64,000 nucleotides of DNA from Sporosarcina sp. P32b (GTDB lineage Bacteria > Bacillota > Bacilli > Bacillales_A > Planococcaceae). The notes under the pieces are model-generated. The model ran no database searches. It was not told where the DNA came from and saw nothing but the letters and a program-made list of their open reading frames with translations. The position numbers were made by a program, and so were the translations under genes. The stretch is from NCBI RefSeq assembly GCF_002743335.1, contig NZ_PDZB01000018.1:1-64000 (forward strand), read 5' to 3'. This document shows positions 59,801 to 64,000 of the stretch, piece by piece; the stretch's first letter is position 1, and every line of letters starts with the position of its first letter.

Positions 59801-61813
59801 ATGAATCGAATACTTCGATACTTTCTTTTATATGGATTGATCTTCCTAGCAATAATGGGGATTTTCAGTTCGCTTAACAATCCAAATCCGAAGATGAAAC
59901 CAATTCGGTATGATGAATTCGTCACAGCGCTGGAACAGGGAAAAGTTGAAAATGCAACTTTTCAGCCATTACAGCTTGTGTATGAAGTAAAAGGTGAAAT
60001 GGCCGGCTACGAAAAAGGTGAAACTTTCGTAACGAACATTCCGGAAAATGATATGGACAGTATCGGTGAAATTGTCAAAACGACAAGTACTGAGATTGAC
60101 ATCCTGCCGCCAAAAGAAACAAGCGCGTGGGTATCGTTCTTTACAGGACTCGTACCATTCATAATTATTATTATCCTTTTCTTCTTCTTACTGAACCAAT
60201 CACAAGGCGGCGGTGGCGGCAAGGTGATGAACTTCGGGAAAAGTAAAGCGAAACTGCAAACGGACGATCGAAAGAAAGTACGTTTCAATGACGTTGCAGG
60301 TGCAGATGAGGAAAAAGCTGAGCTTGAAGAGGTCGTGGACTTCTTGAAAGATGCCAGTAAGTTTGTGGAGTTAGGTGCACGAATTCCAAAAGGGATCTTG
60401 CTAGTAGGACCTCCAGGTACAGGTAAAACATTGCTTGCACGTGCAGTAGCAGGTGAATCAGGCGTGCCATTCTTCTCGATTTCAGGTTCTGATTTCGTTG
60501 AGATGTTTGTAGGGGTGGGTGCTTCTCGAGTGCGTGACTTGTTCGAGAATGCCAAGAAAAACTCACCATGTATTATCTTTATTGATGAAATTGATGCAGT
60601 TGGACGTCAGCGTGGAGCCGGCTTAGGTGGCGGTCACGATGAGCGTGAGCAAACATTGAACCAGTTGCTAGTAGAAATGGATGGCTTTGAAGGAAACGAA
60701 GGAATTATTATCGTTGCCGCTACAAACCGTCCGGATATTTTGGACCCGGCACTTCTTCGTCCGGGACGTTTTGACCGTCAAATTACGGTTGGCCGTCCAG
60801 ACGTTAAGGGAAGAGAAGCAGTGTTGAAAGTTCACGCGCGTAACAAACCGCTTGACGATACAGTCGATATGAAAGCTCTAGCTCAACGTACGCCAGGATT
60901 CTCTGGTGCTGATCTTGAGAACTTATTGAACGAAGCGGCCCTTGTAGCAGCAAGAAGAAATAAACTGAAAATCGATATGTCCGATATTGATGAAGCAACG
61001 GATCGTGTTATTGCAGGTCCTGCAAAAACAAATCGCGTCATTTCGAAAAAAGAACGAAACATTGTCGCGTTCCACGAAGCGGGTCACGTTGTTGTGGGCT
61101 TAATACTCGATGATGCAGAAATCGTCCATAAAGTAACTATCGTTCCTCGTGGGCAGGCTGGCGGATACGCCGTCATGCTTCCGAAAGAAGATCGCTACTT
61201 CATGACAAAACCTGAACTCCTCGACAAAATTGCGGGACTTCTAGGTGGGCGTGTATCAGAGGAAATCGTACTTGGTGAAGTATCAACCGGTGCACATAAT
61301 GACTTCCAGCGTGCAACAGGTATTGCGCGTTCGATGGTTACAGAATACGGAATGAGCGATAAAATTGGTCCGATGCAGTTCGGTCAGACGCAAGGCGGCC
61401 AAGTATTCCTTGGACGTGACTTCAATTCTGAACAAAACTATTCTGAAGCAATCGCGTACGAGATTGACTCTGAAATGCAAATGATTATTAAAGAACAATA
61501 CGAACGTACGAGACAAATTTTGACTGAAAACCGAGATTTGCTTAATCTGATCGCAACGACTTTATTAGAAGTCGAAACGTTGGATGCGGAACAAATCAAT
61601 CACTTGAAAGATCACGGTACATTGCCTGACCGTCCATACGACAACAACGATGGCAGCAATGGTGACAAGAAGGTTGTAGAAGAAGCCCCTGCGGAAACTA
61701 CTACTTCTGATAGCACGGGTGCACCATCTGACCCGTCAATCGGAGACTTGCCAAGTGAAGGTGGAGCGGTAGATAAGACGCTACCATCTATTGACGAAGA
61801 ACGCAGAGACTAA
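59801..61813 (+). CDS. ftsH: ATP-dependent zinc metalloprotease FtsH
   Basis: A 670-aa membrane-anchored AAA+ protease. Two transmembrane segments (about 7-27 and 111-131) flank an external domain. Walker [14 protein letters not shown], Walker [17 protein letters not shown], the second region of homology [18 protein letters not shown], and the zinc site HEAGH (about residue 425). The C-terminal tail is acidic and disordered. ATG 59801 follows GAGGAGG with 7 nt spacing. In B. subtilis it affects sporulation through Spo0A/Spo0E. Confidence 0.97.
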   Translation: MNRILRYFLLYGLIFLAIMGIFSSLNNPNPKMKPIRYDEFVTALEQGKVENATFQPLQLVYEVKGEMAGYEKGETFVTNIPENDMDSIGEIVKTTSTEIDILPPKETSAWVSFFTGLVPFIIIIILFFFLLNQSQGGGGGKVMNFGKSKAKLQTDDRKKVRFNDVAGADEEKAELEEVVDFLKDASKFVELGARIPKGILLVGPPGTGKTLLARAVAGESGVPFFSISGSDFVEMFVGVGASRVRDLFENAKKNSPCIIFIDEIDAVGRQRGAGLGGGHDEREQTLNQLLVEMDGFEGNEGIIIVAATNRPDILDPALLRPGRFDRQITVGRPDVKGREAVLKVHARNKPLDDTVDMKALAQRTPGFSGADLENLLNEAALVAARRNKLKIDMSDIDEATDRVIAGPAKTNRVISKKERNIVAFHEAGHVVVGLILDDAEIVHKVTIVPRGQAGGYAVMLPKEDRYFMTKPELLDKIAGLLGGRVSEEIVLGEVSTGAHNDFQRATGIARSMVTEYGMSDKIGPMQFGQTQGGQVFLGRDFNSEQNYSEAIAYEIDSEMQMIIKEQYERTRQILTENRDLLNLIATTLLEVETLDAEQINHLKDHGTLPDRPYDNNDGSNGDKKVVEEAPAETTTSDSTGAPSDPSIGDLPSEGGAVDKTLPSIDEERRD

Positions 61814-61821
61814 GCGAACCC

Positions 61822-61852
61822 AACAGCCGACTGTATACAGTCGGCTGTTTTC
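61822..61852 (+). terminator. intrinsic terminator after ftsH
   Basis: Perfect palindromic hairpin: AACAGCCGACTG / CAGTCGGCTGTT around TATA, then T residues. Confidence 0.92.
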
Positions 61853-61881
61853 TTATGAAGGGGAAGTGCGTTCAGTACACA

Positions 61882-61910
61882 TTCACAGTATCTGCATGTG
61901 AAATTATGAT
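61882..61910 (+). promoter_or_regulatory. probable promoter of coaX
   Basis: TTCACA, 17-nt spacer, TATGAT (61905-61910), 43 nt before the coaX ATG. Confidence 0.55.
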
Positions 61911-61952
61911 ATGATGTACGGGAAAAAGTCAAAGCAAGAGGGGACAGCGACT

Positions 61953-62717
61953 ATGTTATTAGTATTAGATACAGGCAATACGAATATTGTATTAGGTGTA
62001 TATGAAGGGGATCAATTGAAGCACCACTGGCGGATGGAAACCTATCGACATAAGACAGAAGACGAATACGCTATGCAAGTAAAGGCAATGTTCCAGCATG
62101 TGGGGCTGTCATTCACTGACATCACAGGCATTATTATTTCTTCTGTAGTGCCGCCTGTTATGTTCCCGTTAGAGCAAATGTGTAAAAAGTACTTCAATCA
62201 AAAGCCGATGGTCGTTGGACCCGGTGTGAAAACAGGTTTAAATATTAAATATGAAAATCCTCGCGAAGTCGGTGCAGACCGAATTGTCAATGCGGTGGCA
62301 GCTATTCGCGAATACGGTAGCCCGCTCATTATCGTAGATTTTGGAACAGCGACTACGTATTGCTATGTTAATGAACATGGCGAATACATGGGCGGATCGA
62401 TTGCGCCTGGTATTAAGATCTCTATGGAAGCTTTATTTGATCGTGCTTCTAAATTACCGCGCGTTCAACTCGCTCGTCCGGAACATGTAGTAGGTAAGAA
62501 TACGGTTGCTGCCATGCAGTCGGGTATTATATTTGGATACGTCGGCCAAGTAGAAGGAATCGTCAACCGTATAAAAGAAGATTGCGAAGTGGAACCTACT
62601 GTCATCGCAACAGGTGGGATGGCGGATTTAATTGCATCTGAAACCAAAGTGATTGATATTGTGGATGATTTCCTGACACTTAAGGGATTACATCTAATTT
62701 ATGAGAGAAATTTGTAA
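61953..62717 (+). CDS. coaX: type III pantothenate kinase
   Basis: A 254-aa ASKHA-fold kinase, first step of CoA synthesis. [18 protein letters not shown] (phosphate-1 motif), [25 protein letters not shown] (phosphate-2 motif) and [14 protein letters not shown] 61953 follows AGAGGGGAC; the frame opens at 61911 without conserved sequence. 12 nt before hslO. Confidence 0.96.
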   Translation: MLLVLDTGNTNIVLGVYEGDQLKHHWRMETYRHKTEDEYAMQVKAMFQHVGLSFTDITGIIISSVVPPVMFPLEQMCKKYFNQKPMVVGPGVKTGLNIKYENPREVGADRIVNAVAAIREYGSPLIIVDFGTATTYCYVNEHGEYMGGSIAPGIKISMEALFDRASKLPRVQLARPEHVVGKNTVAAMQSGIIFGYVGQVEGIVNRIKEDCEVEPTVIATGGMADLIASETKVIDIVDDFLTLKGLHLIYERNL

Positions 62718-62729
62718 GGAGAGAATAAA

Positions 62730-63599
62730 ATGACAACAGATTATTTAGTAAAAGCATTAGCCTTTGAAGGTCAAATCCGGGCTTATGCAGTACGTTCAAC
62801 AGAAACAGTAGGAGAGGTGCAAGAGCGTCACCAAATGTGGCCGACTGCGACTGCCGCTCTAGGACGTACGATTTCAGCGTCGGTCATGATGGGCGCTATG
62901 TTAAAAGGTGAAGATAGCATTACGGTGAAGATTCAGGGTAATGGTCCACTAGGTCCAATTGTCGTGGATGCTAACGCAAAAGGGGAAGTTCGTGGTTATG
63001 CGACGAACCCACAAACGCACTTGCCGTTAAATGAACAAGGTAAATTAGACGTTCGTGGAGCAGTAGGTACGGAAGGAATGCTGTCTATCGTAAAAGATCT
63101 AGGGATGAAAGATTACTTTACAGGGCAAGTACCGATTATTTCCGGGGAAATTGCTGAAGACTTTACCCAGTACATGGTAGTATCTGAACAAGTACCGTCT
63201 GCTGTTGCATTAGGTGTACTCGTTGATCCGGATAACACAGTTAAAGCGTCAGGTGGATTTATTCTACAAGTAATGCCAGGGGCTACGGAAGAGACCATTG
63301 AATTGCTGGAAGGAAGAATCGCAAACATGACGGCGATCTCTACTATGATCGACAACGGACTGACGCCAGAAGGAATCCTGGTAGAAGTACTAGGTCAGGA
63401 AAACGTAGAATTCCTCTCTAGAATAGATGTGAAATTCGATTGTGAATGTTCCAAAGAGCGTTTTAGCGAAGCGATTAAAGGACTTGGAGCTGTAGAAATC
63501 CAAGCGATGATCGATGAAGACCATGGTGCAGAAGCGCAATGTCACTTCTGTTTGGAGAAGTATCAATTCTCTGAGCAAGAACTCCGAGAGTTAATTTGA
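62730..63599 (+). CDS. hslO: Hsp33 redox-regulated chaperone
   Basis: A 289-aa holdase activated by oxidation and heat. The core domain contains [20 protein letters not shown]; the C-terminal zinc switch has DCECS and CHFC, the CxC-N-CxxC pattern. Reduced form binds zinc; oxidised form binds unfolding proteins. AAGGAGAG precedes the ATG. Terminator follows. Confidence 0.96.
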   Translation: MTTDYLVKALAFEGQIRAYAVRSTETVGEVQERHQMWPTATAALGRTISASVMMGAMLKGEDSITVKIQGNGPLGPIVVDANAKGEVRGYATNPQTHLPLNEQGKLDVRGAVGTEGMLSIVKDLGMKDYFTGQVPIISGEIAEDFTQYMVVSEQVPSAVALGVLVDPDNTVKASGGFILQVMPGATEETIELLEGRIANMTAISTMIDNGLTPEGILVEVLGQENVEFLSRIDVKFDCECSKERFSEAIKGLGAVEIQAMIDEDHGAEAQCHFCLEKYQFSEQELRELI

Positions 63600-63617
63600 T
63601 CAGAATCTAAACTATTG

Positions 63618-63656
63618 ACCCGTTGCCGAAAGTGTTTTGCGGCGGCGGGTAATTTA
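63618..63656 (+). terminator. intrinsic terminator after hslO
   Basis: ACCCGTTGCCG / CGGCGGCGGGT with two G-T pairs and an 11-nt loop, then an AT-rich tail. The T run is weak. Confidence 0.65.
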
Positions 63657-63818
63657 TTAATTTCCGGAAATTTATGTAGTCCAGTTAGAAAGCGCTGTCA
63701 ATAACCACGCAAGTGTTCTGGCTAAAACGAATACACACTTGTATATACATCGACATCGGGATTGCTGTACAACCTGTTTAATGAGAAGTTTATAATCGTA
63801 ATCTTCTGAATGGTTTTA

Positions 63819-63847
63819 TTGACAAGTGAAATAGAAGGTAGTAATAT
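63819..63847 (+). promoter_or_regulatory. sigma-A promoter of cysK
   Basis: Consensus TTGACA (63819-63824), 17-nt spacer, TAATAT (63842-63847), 50 nt before the ATG. CymR control is known in B. subtilis; I could not define a CymR site. Confidence 0.75.
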
Positions 63848-63896
63848 TAAGTCAACAAAGCATATTAAAATACTAGGTATTAGGAGCGGATGACAA

Positions 63897-64000
63897 ATGA
63901 GTAGAGTGGGAAATTCTGTTATTGATTTGGTAGGTAATACACCGTTAGTAAAATTAAATCGTTTAACAGGTGCAGATGACGCAGATGTGTATTTGAAACT
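63897..64000 (+). CDS. cysK: cysteine synthase A (partial, runs off the window)
   Basis: The first 34 codons of an O-acetylserine (thiol)-lyase, the PLP enzyme that makes cysteine from O-acetylserine and sulphide. VIDLVGNTPLVKLNRLTG is the conserved N-terminus. TAGGAGCGG precedes the ATG. The PLP lysine lies beyond the window edge. Conserved position after hslO. Confidence 0.9.
   Translation, partial: MSRVGNSVIDLVGNTPLVKLNRLTGADDADVYLK

Overview
The window reads as a low-to-moderate GC, endospore-forming Firmicute, most likely Bacillales of the Sporosarcina/Planococcaceae type. The evidence is gene content and order. From about 15 kb to the right edge the + strand carries the origin-proximal block known from Bacillus subtilis (yaaO-tmk-darA-yaaR-holB-ricT-yabA ... 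spoIIE-tilS-hpt-ftsH-coaX-hslO-cysK), including sporulation genes (sspF, spoVG, spoVT, yabP, yabQ, spoIIE). The genus is inferred; no 16S gene is present.

Left accessory region (1-15 kb). Two small minus-strand genes (a 76-aa unknown and an XRE regulator) are followed by a + strand cluster that looks like a surface-polysaccharide system. It encodes a lipoprotein with two NodB deacetylase domains (the first degenerate), a UDP-HexNAc-type dehydrogenase, a PilZ-like/hyaluronan-synthase-type processive glycosyltransferase fusion, a membrane-anchored deacetylase-like protein with a beta-rich tail, and a GH18-like lipoprotein. The last is fused in frame to an XRE DNA-binding domain that has its own ribosome binding site. 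Two large MalT-like STAND/LuxR regulators follow; the second has a degenerate, frameshifted HTH. I consider this cluster the best candidate for an undescribed system.

Core block A (15-29.8 kb): polyamine-type decarboxylase, thymidylate kinase, c-di-AMP receptor DarA, DNA polymerase delta-prime, RicT, YabA, rRNA/tRNA modification, AbrB (the only minus gene of the block), MetG, TatD-type DNase, YabE, RnmV, RsmA, Veg and SspF. Relative to B. subtilis as I remember it, yabG is missing between rsmA and veg.

Accessory island (29.8-34.6 kb): between sspF and ispE lie an AA10 lytic polysaccharide monooxygenase with four chitin-binding-like modules (minus), an SLH-domain exported protein, a small membrane protein, a nitronate monooxygenase and a DUF2200 protein.

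Core block B (34.6-64 kb): ispE, purR, ridA, spoVG, glmU, prs, ctc, pth, fin, mfd, spoVT; then an inserted malic enzyme gene with a cluster of four inverted repeats upstream, and ytaF; then the spoVB-like flippase, mazG, rqcP, yabP, yabQ, divIC, yabR, tRNA-Met, spoIIE, tilS, hpt, ftsH, coaX, hslO and the start of cysK. yabS/yabT are not seen between spoIIE and tilS.

Non-coding structure: two arrays of a degenerate octamer (YGCTCWAT) repeating with an exact 21-nt period (114-226 and 47975-48107), two related copies of an intergenic repeat (37441-37571 and 52341-52425), a large nested hairpin element at 54476-54575, many intrinsic terminators and several good promoters. All calls come from reading the sequence; no database search was run.
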